Assembly: GCF_001429185.1 (NCBI RefSeq) | Contig: NZ_LMIW01000013.1 | Coordinates: forward strand, 62,937-126,936 | From: Terrabacter sp. Root85 | GTDB taxonomy: Bacteria; Actinomycetota; Actinomycetes; Actinomycetales; Dermatophilaceae | Reading direction: 5' to 3' | DNA length: 64,000 nt | Shown here: positions 1-8,286 of the stretch, piece after piece | Position numbering within the stretch: position 1 is the stretch's first letter | Layout: each line of letters starts with the position of its first letter | Position numbers and translations under genes: made by a program | The notes under the pieces: model-generated | Told to the model about the DNA's origin: nothing | What the model saw: the letters and a program-made list of their open reading frames with translations, nothing else | The model's database searches: none

Positions 1-270
1 CCCTGGCCCACCGGACCCACCAGCGTCGGCAACCTCCACGCCAAACACCGCCTCCACCACAACCTCAAGACCGACGACATCTGGACCTCCACCCCGACCG
101 ACGACGACGGCCTCACCTGGACCACCCTCACCGGCCGTACCTACACCACCCACCCCAAGAACTGGCGCGCCGGCATCGCCCCGCTGGATCCACCGGATCC
201 ACCGGACCCACCGGATCCGAAGAGCCGGCCGAGCATGCTCGGGACGGACGACGACCCACCACCGTTCTGA
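1..270 (+). CDS. C-terminal end of a 13E12/DUF222-type HNH endonuclease family protein (partial)
   Basis: The window opens inside this gene; 89 codons remain before the TGA at 268-270. The visible tail has the run KHRLHHNLKT followed by WTTLTGRTYTT, which matches the end of the HNH region in actinobacterial DUF222/13E12 repeat proteins, where the text after the HNH motif reads like a quoted formula (TGRTY). The last 30 residues are a proline-aspartate tail coded by repeated ccggatcca units. These proteins are multicopy and probably mobile in Micrococcales; their true role is not established. The catalytic HNH residues lie mostly upstream of the window, so activity cannot be judged. Confidence 0.72.
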   Translation, partial: PWPTGPTSVGNLHAKHRLHHNLKTDDIWTSTPTDDDGLTWTTLTGRTYTTHPKNWRAGIAPLDPPDPPDPPDPKSRPSMLGTDDDPPPF

Positions 271-300
271 TGCTGTCGACGGCGCCGTGGCGTGAATCAC

Positions 301-335
301 TAGGACGTCCTACTAAACCGAACTCGCGAGTAGGA
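301..335. promoter_or_regulatory. Palindromic candidate operator upstream of the acyl-CoA dehydrogenase
   Basis: TAGGACGTCCTA at 301-312 is a perfect 12-bp palindrome. TCCTACT at 308-314 pairs again with AGTAGGA at 329-335, which also contains the ribosome binding site of the next gene. The position just upstream of a fatty-acid gene suggests a TetR-like repressor site or a translation-masking hairpin; this is inference. Confidence 0.35.
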
Positions 336-344
336 TGACGATTC

Positions 345-1508
345 GTGAGCACGAATGCCGACTTCGACCTGTTCCGGACCAGCGAGGACCACGAGGCCCT
401 GAGGGAGGCCGTCCGCGCGGTCGCCGAGGACAAGATCGCCCCGTACGCCGCCGTCGTCGACGAGGAGGCGCGCTATCCCCAGGAGGCGCACGACGCCCTC
501 GTCGCCTCCGACTTCTTCGCTCCGCACGTGCCCGAGGAGTACGACGGCGTCGGTGCCGACGCCCTCGCGACGTGCATCGTCATCGAGGAGGTCGCCCGGG
601 TCGACGCCTCCGCGTCCCTCATCCCGGCCGTCAACAAGCTGGGCTCGCTCCCGCTCATCCTCGCCGCCAACGACGACGTCAAGGCCCGTTACCTGCCGCC
701 CCTCGCCAAGGGCGAGACGACCTTCTCCTACGGTCTGTCCGAGCGCGAGGCCGGCTCCGACACCGCGTCGATGAAGTGCCGGGCCCGCCAGGACGGCGAC
801 GGCTGGGTGCTGAGCGGCCAGAAGTCGTGGATCACGAACGCCGGTGTGTCGGAGTACTACACGGTGCTTGCCGTCACCGACCCCGACGGACCTCGCGGCG
901 GCAACGTCACGGCCTTCGTCGTCGAGAAGTCCGACCCGGGCTTCACCTTCGGCGCGAAGGAGCGCAAGCTCGGCATCAAGGGCAGCCCCACGCGCGAGCT
1001 GATCTTCGACAACGTCCGGATCCCCGGCGACCGCGTCGTCGGTGAGGTCGGCGACGGCCTCAAGATCGCCCTGCGCACGCTCGACCACACGCGCGTCACC
1101 ATCGGCGCCCAGGCCGTCGGCATCGCCCAGGGCGCCCTCGACCAGGCGGTGGCCTACATCAAGGACCGCAAGCAGTTCGGCACGCGCATCGCCGACTTCC
1201 AGGGCATCCAGTTCATGCTTGCCGACATGGCGATGGAGCTCGAGGCCGCCCGCCAGATGGTCTACGTCGCGGCCGCCAAGTCCGAGCGCGGCGACAAGGA
1301 CCTCACCTTCTTCGGTGCGGCCGCCAAGTGCTACGCCTCGGACGTCGCGATGAAGATCACGACCGACGCCGTGCAGCTGCTCGGCGGGGCGGGCTACACG
1401 AGCGACTTCCCGCTCGAGCGGATGATGCGTGACGCGAAGATCACCCAGATCTACGAGGGCACCAACCAGGTCCAGCGCCTGGTCATGGCCCGTCACGTCC
1501 TCAAGTAG
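345..1508 (+). CDS. Acyl-CoA dehydrogenase
   Basis: A 387-residue FAD-dependent acyl-CoA dehydrogenase of normal family length, expected to oxidise acyl-CoA to trans-2-enoyl-CoA in beta-oxidation or branched-chain amino-acid breakdown, passing electrons to ETF. The sequence shows the flavin/substrate signature YGLSEREAGSD near residue 130, the GIKGSPT segment near 210, and the C-terminal IYEGTNQVQRL with the presumed catalytic glutamate at about residue 371. The GTG start at 345 follows an AGGA at 332-335. It stands alone, with no ETF or hydratase beside it, so the chain-length class (short/branched or medium) cannot be fixed. Confidence 0.9.
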   Translation: MSTNADFDLFRTSEDHEALREAVRAVAEDKIAPYAAVVDEEARYPQEAHDALVASDFFAPHVPEEYDGVGADALATCIVIEEVARVDASASLIPAVNKLGSLPLILAANDDVKARYLPPLAKGETTFSYGLSEREAGSDTASMKCRARQDGDGWVLSGQKSWITNAGVSEYYTVLAVTDPDGPRGGNVTAFVVEKSDPGFTFGAKERKLGIKGSPTRELIFDNVRIPGDRVVGEVGDGLKIALRTLDHTRVTIGAQAVGIAQGALDQAVAYIKDRKQFGTRIADFQGIQFMLADMAMELEAARQMVYVAAAKSERGDKDLTFFGAAAKCYASDVAMKITTDAVQLLGGAGYTSDFPLERMMRDAKITQIYEGTNQVQRLVMARHVLK

Positions 1509-1576
1509 GCTGGGCGCCGCTCGCGCGGGGAGGCCGGGCCATCGCGCCATGACACCCGACGACGAGAAGGACGCCT

Positions 1577-2557
1577 GTGGACCTGACTCCTGACCCCCAG
1601 CCCTCGGTCAGCGTCATCATGCCGATCCTCAACGAGGCGAGGCACCTTCGCGACGCCGTCGCGATGATCCTCGCGCAGGACTACTCCGGACCGCTCGAGA
1701 TCGTCCTCGCGCTCGGGCCCTCGACGGACCGCACCGACGAGGTCGCCGCCGACCTCGCGGCCGCGGATGCCCGCGTGCACGTCGTGGCCAACCCGAGTGG
1801 GCGCACGCCCGACGGGCTCAACGCCGCCATCGGCGCCAGCACCGGCGCGGTCATCGTCCGCGTCGACGGTCACGCGGAGATCCCCGACGACTACATCAGC
1901 GTCGCGGTTGCCGAGCTGCTCCGGGTCGGCGCCGACAACGTGGGCGGGATCATGGACGCCCAGGGCACGTCGGCCTTCGAGCGCGCGGTGGCCGCCGCGA
2001 TGCGCAGTCCGCTCGGCGTCGGGAGCGCCCGCTTCCACACCGGCGGCGAGCCCGGCGATGCCGACACCGTCTACCTCGGTGTCTTCCGTCGCGCGGCGCT
2101 CGAGCGAGTGGGCGGCTACGACCCGCACTTCGCCCGCGCGCAGGACTGGGAGATGAACCACCGCATCCGCGAGACGGGCGGCAAGGTGTGGTTCACACCC
2201 GACCTCAGGGTCACCTACCGCCCCCGCGCATCCGTCCAGGCCCTCGCCAAGCAGTACTTCCACTACGGACGGTGGCGCCGGGTCGTCGCGAGGCACCACG
2301 AGGGGACCATCAACCCGCGCTACCTCGCACCGCCGACGATGGTCGGCGTCACGACGGTGGCCACGATCGCCGGTTTCGTGTGGCCGCCCGCCTGGATCGT
2401 CCCGGCGGCGTACGCCGCGGGCGTGACGGCCGGCGGACTCGCCATCAGCAGGGGCGAGTCGGCGGCGACCCGGGCCGCGACGCCCGTCGTCCTCGCGACG
2501 ATGCACTGGTCGTGGGGCATAGGGTTCCTGACGAGCCCGAGCAGCCTCAAGCGCTGA
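1577..2557 (+). CDS. Family 2 glycosyltransferase, membrane-anchored (ExoA-like)
   Basis: A 326-residue GT-A fold transferase. The N-terminus has SVSVIMPILNEARHL, typical of GT2, and a DGH acid motif near residue 98 in place of DXD for the nucleotide-sugar metal. AQDWEMNHRIRETGG near residue 190 corresponds to the ED/QxxRW-type catalytic region. The last 75 residues hold about two hydrophobic segments, so it probably sits on the cytoplasmic face of the membrane. GTG start with GAGAAGGA seven bases upstream. It leads the envelope operon that runs to 9741 and probably adds a sugar to a lipid-linked intermediate; donor and acceptor are unknown. Confidence 0.85.
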   Translation: MDLTPDPQPSVSVIMPILNEARHLRDAVAMILAQDYSGPLEIVLALGPSTDRTDEVAADLAAADARVHVVANPSGRTPDGLNAAIGASTGAVIVRVDGHAEIPDDYISVAVAELLRVGADNVGGIMDAQGTSAFERAVAAAMRSPLGVGSARFHTGGEPGDADTVYLGVFRRAALERVGGYDPHFARAQDWEMNHRIRETGGKVWFTPDLRVTYRPRASVQALAKQYFHYGRWRRVVARHHEGTINPRYLAPPTMVGVTTVATIAGFVWPPAWIVPAAYAAGVTAGGLAISRGESAATRAATPVVLATMHWSWGIGFLTSPSSLKR

Positions 2558-2619
2558 TCCGCGGGCGACCCCGCCCGACCTCTCCTCACACGACACCTCA
2601 TCGGAAAGGGACGTCGATC

Positions 2620-3840
2620 GTGCTCGACAACGCGAAGCTGCTGGTTCAGCTGGGCCAGCAGGCCGTCCGCCGCCAGATGGCCAAGCGCAAGCTCTCCGCG
2701 CGGATGGAGCGCTCGGGCCTCGAGCGCGGCACCGACGCCCCGTTCCGCTGCGCCGTCTACTTCTCCGACGAACCGGTCAACCTCTACCAGATCCGGCAGT
2801 GGTACGCCCCCCTCCAGGAGCTGGCCAAGACGCAGCCCGTCGTCGTCATCTCGCGCATGCCCGAGACGACGAGCCTGCTCCTCGACGAGTGCCCGCTCCC
2901 GGTCCTGCACGGACCTCGTGTCACCGACATCGAGGCGTTCATGGCGGCCCACGAGATCGGTCTCGTCCTCTACGTCAACCAGAACGTCCGCAACTTCCAG
3001 ATGTTGCGCTTCGCCGAGCCGGCCCACGTGTTCGTGAGCCACGGCGAGAGCGACAAGTCCTACATGGCCTCCAACCAGCTCAAGGCCTACGACCGGGTCT
3101 TCATCGCGGGACCGGCCGCCGCCGAGCGCCTCAGCGGTGCACTCGTCGAGTTCGACGTCGCCACGCGAGCGGTCGAGATCGGTCGGCCGCAGGCGGACGT
3201 CACCTACGAGGCGCCGCAGTTGCCCGACGACGGGCGCACCACGATCCTCTACGCCCCCACCTGGGAGGGCGACCGCCAGAGCATGGCCTACGGCTCCATC
3301 GCGACCCACGGCGCGGCGCTGCTGACCAGCCTGCTCGCCGACCGCCGGTTCCGGATCGTCTACCGACCGCACCCGCGCTCGGGGACGTTCGACCCGGCAT
3401 ACGGCACGGCGTCGACGCACCTGGCCCGCCTCGTCGCGGAGGCCAACCACGCCGACCCCGCGGCCGGGCACCTCGTCGACACGGAGACGGCGTTCGGCTG
3501 GCACCTGGCCCGGCTCGACGCGTGCATCACCGACATCTCGGCCGTGGCCCTCGACTGGCTCGCCACCGGCAAGCCGCTCGTGCTGACGCGTCCCGCGAAC
3601 CCGCGCGCCGACGTCGAGCCGACCCGGCTCAACACGAGCGTGCCGATGGTCGAGGTCGACCGCGCCCGCGAGATCATCGGCATCCTCGACGACGCGATGT
3701 CGGCGTCCGATGACTCCCGGGCCGGGGTCGTGCGGCACTACTTCGGCGACACGAGCCCCGGCGCAGCGACGCAGCGGTTCGTGCGGGCCTCGACCGATCT
3801 CATCGAGGCGCGGCTCACCCGGATGGTGCGCCAGACCTAG
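2620..3840 (+). CDS. CDP-glycerol:poly(glycerophosphate) glycerophosphotransferase-like protein
   Basis: A 406-residue protein with the pattern of the TagB/TagF family (Pfam Glyphos_transf). VSHGESDKSY at 139-148 matches the HG.xxK motif; TTILYAPTWEGD at about 207-218, YRPHP at 248-252 and ACITDISAVALDW at about 301-313 match the other conserved blocks. It would move glycerol phosphate from CDP-glycerol to a membrane-linked acceptor. The substrate could be made by the cytidylyltransferase at 9340 in the same operon. GTG start preceded by AAAGGGA; a longer in-frame extension to 2188 overlaps the previous gene and is rejected. It lacks the long N-terminal domain of TagF, so it may be a primase (TagB-like) rather than a polymerase. 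Confidence 0.82.
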   Translation: MLDNAKLLVQLGQQAVRRQMAKRKLSARMERSGLERGTDAPFRCAVYFSDEPVNLYQIRQWYAPLQELAKTQPVVVISRMPETTSLLLDECPLPVLHGPRVTDIEAFMAAHEIGLVLYVNQNVRNFQMLRFAEPAHVFVSHGESDKSYMASNQLKAYDRVFIAGPAAAERLSGALVEFDVATRAVEIGRPQADVTYEAPQLPDDGRTTILYAPTWEGDRQSMAYGSIATHGAALLTSLLADRRFRIVYRPHPRSGTFDPAYGTASTHLARLVAEANHADPAAGHLVDTETAFGWHLARLDACITDISAVALDWLATGKPLVLTRPANPRADVEPTRLNTSVPMVEVDRAREIIGILDDAMSASDDSRAGVVRHYFGDTSPGAATQRFVRASTDLIEARLTRMVRQT

Positions 3841-3999
3841 ACCGACCCGAGAGTGCCCCGGCACGGACCCGTAGCGGCCGTGGACGCGGCACATGGCGAG
3901 CACCCCTAGACTTCGGCGAGGATCGGGTGGGGGACCGCCCAGCCCGGCCCTGGATGCAGAGGCCTCGAGACAGCACGAAGGAGAAGGTGGTCTGCGCGC

Positions 4000-4800
4000 A
4001 TGATCGGCGTGTCCCAGTTCCGTGGCCTCATGGCCAACCGTCAGGTGGTGCGCACCCTCGTGGAGCGCGACCTGCGCGTCCGGTACGCCGGCAGCGTGCT
4101 CGGCTGGGTGTGGACGGTGCTCGACCCGCTGCTGATGGCCCTCATCTACCTGGTCGTCTTCACCGTGATCTTCCAGGCACGTCGAGGCGGCCACCAGCCC
4201 TACTTCCTGCACCTCGTGACCGGCCTGTTCCTGTGGCAGTGGTTCGCCCAGAACATGACGGAGACGTCGCGGGCGCTGCTGTCGGAGGCACGGCTCGTGC
4301 GGTCGGCCAACCTGCCGCGTGAGCTGTGGGTCGTGCGCGTCGTCCTCGCCAAGGGTGTCGAGTTCGTGCTGACCCTCCCGGTCATCGCCGCCTTCACGAT
4401 CTTCTACATGATCACCGGGCAGACGAAGCTGCACTGGACCATCGTGCTCCTGCCCGTCTCGCTCGTGCTGACCTTCCTGCTGTCCGTGGGCATCGGCATG
4501 ATCCTCGCGCCGGTCACCGTGCTCGTGAACGACATGGCTCGCGTCGTCCGCATCGTGCTGCGTCTCGGCTTCTACGCCACCCCCGTGCTCTACAGCGCCG
4601 ACATGGCGCCGCCGGTGCTGCAGAAGCTGCTCCTGTTCAACCCGATGAGCGGCATCCTCGAGCTCTTCCGGTCCGGCTTCTTCAAGGGTGAGATGAACAT
4701 CCTGTCGGTCAGCTCGGCCGTCGTGCTGACGGTCGTGCTGCTCTTCGTGGGGGCTTTCGTGTTCAAGCGGCTCGAGCCGGCCGTGCTGAAGGAGATCTGA
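4000..4800 (+). CDS. ABC-2 type polysaccharide/teichoic-acid export permease (Wzm/TagG-like)
   Basis: A 266-residue integral membrane protein with about six transmembrane segments and the N-terminal VRTLVERDLRVRYAGSVLGWVW, the hallmark of ABC-2 polymer exporters (TagG, Wzm, RfbA). It would form the channel that flips a finished polymer across the membrane. Strong AGGAGAAGG lies upstream of the ATG. The stop overlaps the start of the ATPase gene by one base, so the two are translationally coupled. Confidence 0.88.
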   Translation: MIGVSQFRGLMANRQVVRTLVERDLRVRYAGSVLGWVWTVLDPLLMALIYLVVFTVIFQARRGGHQPYFLHLVTGLFLWQWFAQNMTETSRALLSEARLVRSANLPRELWVVRVVLAKGVEFVLTLPVIAAFTIFYMITGQTKLHWTIVLLPVSLVLTFLLSVGIGMILAPVTVLVNDMARVVRIVLRLGFYATPVLYSADMAPPVLQKLLLFNPMSGILELFRSGFFKGEMNILSVSSAVVLTVVLLFVGAFVFKRLEPAVLKEI

Positions 4801-5555
4801 TGGCCAAGCCGGTGATCGAGGTGCGCAACCTCGGGATCGAGTTCTACCGCTCCCGTCGTCGGCGCATGTCGCTGCGCGAGATGGTGCTCAAGCGACAGAA
4901 CAGCGCGCCGAGCGAGACGTTCTGGGCGCTGCGGAACATCTCCTTCGACGTCGCCCGGGGCGAGGCCGTCGGTCTCGTCGGCGGCAACGGCAGCGGCAAG
5001 AGCACGCTCCTGCGGATGATCGCCGGCGTCATGCTCCCCGACGAGGGGCACGCCACGGTCCGGGGCAGGGTCGCCCCGCTCATCGAGCTGACCGGTGGCT
5101 TCCTCGGTGAGCTCACGGCGCGCGAGAACGTCTATCTAGCGGCGGGTCTGCACGGCCTGACCAAGGAGCAGATCGACGCTCGCTTCGACGAGATCGTCGA
5201 CTTCGCCGGCCCCCAGGTGCAGGCCGGCATGGACATGCCGTTCCGCCACTTCAGCTCCGGCATGCAGGTGCGCATCGCCTTCGCGCTCATCACCACCCTC
5301 GACCAGCCCGTCGTGCTCGTCGACGAGGTCCTTGCCGTCGGCGACCGCGCCTTCCGCGAGAAGTGCTACGAGCGGATGGAGAACATGCTCTCGGGCGGCA
5401 AGACGCTCTTCCTCGTGTCGCACAGCGAGCACGACCTGCGTCGCTTCGCCGAGCGTGGCCTCTACCTCGCGTCGGGCCAGCTCAAGAGCGACGGTCCCAT
5501 CGACGAGGTGATCGCCCAGTACAACGCCGACGCCGACGCGGACGCCGCTTCGTGA
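4800..5555 (+). CDS. ABC exporter ATP-binding subunit (Wzt/TagH-like)
   Basis: A 251-residue ATPase: Walker A LVGGNGSGKST at about 58-68, signature FSSGMQVRIAF in place of LSGGQ (usual in the Wzt/TagH branch), Walker B VVLVDEVLAVGD. It energises the permease at 4000. It is short and lacks the C-terminal carbohydrate-binding domain of some Wzt proteins, so export should not depend on recognition of a polymer end cap by this subunit. The TGA overlaps the GTG of the next gene (GTGA). Confidence 0.9.
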   Translation: MAKPVIEVRNLGIEFYRSRRRRMSLREMVLKRQNSAPSETFWALRNISFDVARGEAVGLVGGNGSGKSTLLRMIAGVMLPDEGHATVRGRVAPLIELTGGFLGELTARENVYLAAGLHGLTKEQIDARFDEIVDFAGPQVQAGMDMPFRHFSSGMQVRIAFALITTLDQPVVLVDEVLAVGDRAFREKCYERMENMLSGGKTLFLVSHSEHDLRRFAERGLYLASGQLKSDGPIDEVIAQYNADADADAAS

Positions 5556-7471
5556 GGCTCGACGAGCGCCCGCTCGTCGGCGACGCTCGTGCCCGGGCCG
5601 TGCACGGCCGGTCCTCCGGTGGCGACCTCCTCGTGGTCGGCGGTGCCCCGGCGTCGGACCTGCTCGAGTCGCTCGAGGCCTTCGGCCTCGCCCGCCACTT
5701 CGCGCCCGTCGACGCGCACACGGTCTCCTCGGACCTGCTGGCCGCAGCGGACGTGGCCGCGGCCGCGAGCGACGTGCCGCTCGTCGTGGTCAGCCACGAC
5801 GTGCGGATCAGCCCCGTCGCCCTCCTCGACCTGCTCGACGGACCGCGCGACGTGACCTCGACCGCGGTCGTCGACGGCCCGGTCACCGACCTGCGCGGTG
5901 ACGCCTCCGACGTGGCGCCGGGCGGCTTCGCCCCCGTGCGGGTCGACCCCGTGTCCCGACGCGTCACCTCCGTCGGGACCGTGCGGCACGTCGTGAGCGG
6001 ACCGACGACGTATGCCGCCGGCATCCTGCGCGTCGCCGCGTCCGACCGCATCCGCGTGGCCGAGGTCCTTCGGGCGGCAGCGACGAGCGAGTCGGCAGGG
6101 GAGCCCGGCATCCAGGTCTTCGACCTGGCGGTGCTCGCCGTCGTCCGCGACGCCGTGGTCCCGGTCGCCGCGACACCCCTGGCCCACGTCACCGTCGAGC
6201 GCGGCCACGAGCAGCGTCCCGGCGTCGTCGGCTCCGCGTGGCAGCAGCGCCTCCGCGCCGCCTCGCGCGGCAATGACGGCGTCTTCTCGACGCACGCGAT
6301 CCGTCCGCTCTCACGTCGCCTCACGGCATACGGCCTCGGGCGCGGCTGGACGCCCAACGTCGTGACGTTCGTCAGCCTCCTGCTCGGCCTGGCGGCGTGC
6401 GCCCTCGCCGCCTTCGACACGCGCTGGACGTGGGTGCTCGCCGCCGTCCTGCTCCAGGCCTCGCTCGTCGTCGACTGCGTGGACGGCGAGCTCGCCCGGT
6501 TCACGCGTCGCTACAGCCCCCTCGGCGGGTGGCTCGACGCGGTCAGCGACCGCATCAAGGAGTTCACGCTCGTGGCGGCCGTCGCGTGGGTCGCAGCGCG
6601 CCGGGGCGACGACCTGTGGTGGCTCGCCATCGTCGTGCTGGCCCTCCTAGCCGTCCGTCACGCCGAGGACTTCGCCTACGCGACCCGCCACCGTGCCCTC
6701 TCAGCCCGACCCGTCGTGCCACGCGCGCTCGACGTGCCCGGCGACGGGGGAGCGCAGGGGGCCCGCACCGACGTGCCGGCCGCGCCGACGGGCCGCGCCC
6801 GTCTCGTCCGCGACGTCAAGCAGGTGCTGCACCTGCCCATCGCCGAGCGCTACCTCGTCATGTCGGTCGGGCTCCTCCTCCACAGCCCTGCCCTCCTGCT
6901 GTGGGCGCTCGGGGTCGCGTCAGCCATCGCGTTCGCGTGGACCCAGGCGGGGCGCCTCGGCAAGGCCCTGACCGGGCGGGACCACTTCCGCGCCGACCAG
7001 CCCGACCCCACGCTGCCGCACCTCGTCGACCTCGCCATCGTGCCGCGACCGACCGGGCGCGGGCGGCTCGCCTGGCAGCTGCCCGGCCTGCTCGTCGCCG
7101 TCGAGGCGGCGGCCCTGCTCCTCGCCGCCGGCGGTGACCCGGTCGCCCGCGCCGCCGCGTACGCGTGGCTGGCGGCCGTGTGCTGGCACGTCTACGACAA
7201 CGTCTACCGGCTGCGCGAGACCGGCCGCGGCACGCCGCACGCCCTCGTCCGCGCCACTCTCGGGGTCGAGGGCCGCGTCGTCGTCCTCGCGATCATCGGC
7301 GGCTTCACCGACCGGCCGGCCGTGCCGCTGCTCGTCGGCGCGGTCCTGCTCATCGTGGCGTATGCCGCCGAGTCCGCCCGCGCGTGGCGCGCGGTCATCG
7401 GGTCGGCCCCCTCCGGTGGGGCCACCGATGCGGCAGCGGACGGGTCGACACGGCAGGATGGCTCCTCGTGA
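5552..7471 (+). CDS. CDP-alcohol phosphotransferase fused to an N-terminal nucleotidyltransferase-like domain (DUF5941-like)
   Basis: A 639-residue protein. Residues 1-210 look like a soluble alpha/beta domain resembling NTP-sugar transferases but without a clear GXGXR loop. The CDP-alcohol phosphotransferase motif starts with D307 (DCVDGELAR, then G, D, D with canonical spacing), so all four acidic residues are present. Further transmembrane segments and a C-terminal membrane domain follow. The family moves a phospho-alcohol from a CDP-alcohol to an acceptor at the membrane. The start is placed at the GTG overlapping the ATPase stop; the longer in-frame reading is out of context. The substrate is unknown; in this operon a phosphodiester step of polymer or lipid-head synthesis is a reasonable inference. 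Confidence 0.78.
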   Translation: MRLDERPLVGDARARAVHGRSSGGDLLVVGGAPASDLLESLEAFGLARHFAPVDAHTVSSDLLAAADVAAAASDVPLVVVSHDVRISPVALLDLLDGPRDVTSTAVVDGPVTDLRGDASDVAPGGFAPVRVDPVSRRVTSVGTVRHVVSGPTTYAAGILRVAASDRIRVAEVLRAAATSESAGEPGIQVFDLAVLAVVRDAVVPVAATPLAHVTVERGHEQRPGVVGSAWQQRLRAASRGNDGVFSTHAIRPLSRRLTAYGLGRGWTPNVVTFVSLLLGLAACALAAFDTRWTWVLAAVLLQASLVVDCVDGELARFTRRYSPLGGWLDAVSDRIKEFTLVAAVAWVAARRGDDLWWLAIVVLALLAVRHAEDFAYATRHRALSARPVVPRALDVPGDGGAQGARTDVPAAPTGRARLVRDVKQVLHLPIAERYLVMSVGLLLHSPALLLWALGVASAIAFAWTQAGRLGKALTGRDHFRADQPDPTLPHLVDLAIVPRPTGRGRLAWQLPGLLVAVEAAALLLAAGGDPVARAAAYAWLAAVCWHVYDNVYRLRETGRGTPHALVRATLGVEGRVVVLAIIGGFTDRPAVPLLVGAVLLIVAYAAESARAWRAVIGSAPSGGATDAAADGSTRQDGSS

Positions 7472-8286
7472 CGCACGACCCGACGCACGACCCGACGAAC
7501 GACCGTCCGAGCATCGCCGAGCTCAAGGCCGTCGCGCAGCCGCCCGAGCACATCGCCCGCTACAACGCGGAGCACTGGGCCGGCGCGCTCTACATCCGTC
7601 ACCTCTCGATCTACGCGACGCGCGCCCTCCTCCCGACGCACATCTCGCCCAACGGCGTCACGTGGCTGATGATCCTCACCGGCCTCGTCGGTGCGCTCGC
7701 CATCCCGTTCGGCGGTCTCGTCGGGCCGATCGTCGCGGTCCTCGCCATGCAGCTGCAGATCCTGCTCGACTGCTCCGACGGTGAGGTCGCCCGGTGGCGC
7801 CAGCGGTTCTCGCCCGCCGGCATCTACCTCGACCGCATCGGGCACTACGTCACCGAGGGGGCGATCCCCGTCGCGATCGGCCTCCGAGCCGACGGGTGGA
7901 GCCTGTCGGCGCCCGGCGACGTCGGGGGCTGGACGGCGCTCGGCATGCTCGTGGCGCTCGGCGTCCTGCTCAACAAGGCCTTCACCGACCTCGTCCACGT
8001 GGCCCGCGCCAAGACCGGACGCCCGCCGCTCGAGGACGTCGAGGGCACGGCCCGCCCCAAGGCGTCGGGCATGGCGCGCCTGCGACGCGCCTTCGACTAC
8101 GTGCCGATCTTCAGGGCCTTCGTCGCCGTCGAGGCCTCGATCCTCGCGCTCGTCGCTGCCGTCGTCGACGCCGTCCACGGCGACCTGCTCGGCACGCAGG
8201 TCCTCGTCATCGCGATGGTGCCGCTCATCGTCGTCACGGCCGGGGGCCATCTGCTGGGCGTGCTGTCCAGCTCGAGGCTCGACTGA
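7468..8286 (+). CDS. CDP-alcohol phosphotransferase-like membrane protein with Asp-to-His change
   Basis: A 272-residue membrane protein starting at GTG in a 4-base overlap with the previous gene. The family motif is DCSDGEVAR from D101, with G118 and D122 in place, but the fourth acidic residue, which acts as general base in the family, is histidine (codon CAC at 7843-7845, H126). The protein could be a catalytic variant, a partner of the complete enzyme encoded just upstream, or a substrate-specific branch. About five to six transmembrane helices are visible. The TGA overlaps the ATG of the next gene. Confidence 0.75.
   Translation: MTHDPTHDPTNDRPSIAELKAVAQPPEHIARYNAEHWAGALYIRHLSIYATRALLPTHISPNGVTWLMILTGLVGALAIPFGGLVGPIVAVLAMQLQILLDCSDGEVARWRQRFSPAGIYLDRIGHYVTEGAIPVAIGLRADGWSLSAPGDVGGWTALGMLVALGVLLNKAFTDLVHVARAKTGRPPLEDVEGTARPKASGMARLRRAFDYVPIFRAFVAVEASILALVAAVVDAVHGDLLGTQVLVIAMVPLIVVTAGGHLLGVLSSSRLD

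Noticed and set aside
300-1550. Long antisense frames opposite known genes (for example this one)
   Set aside because: Shadows of high-GC coding DNA; real genes on the other strand carry clear family motifs.
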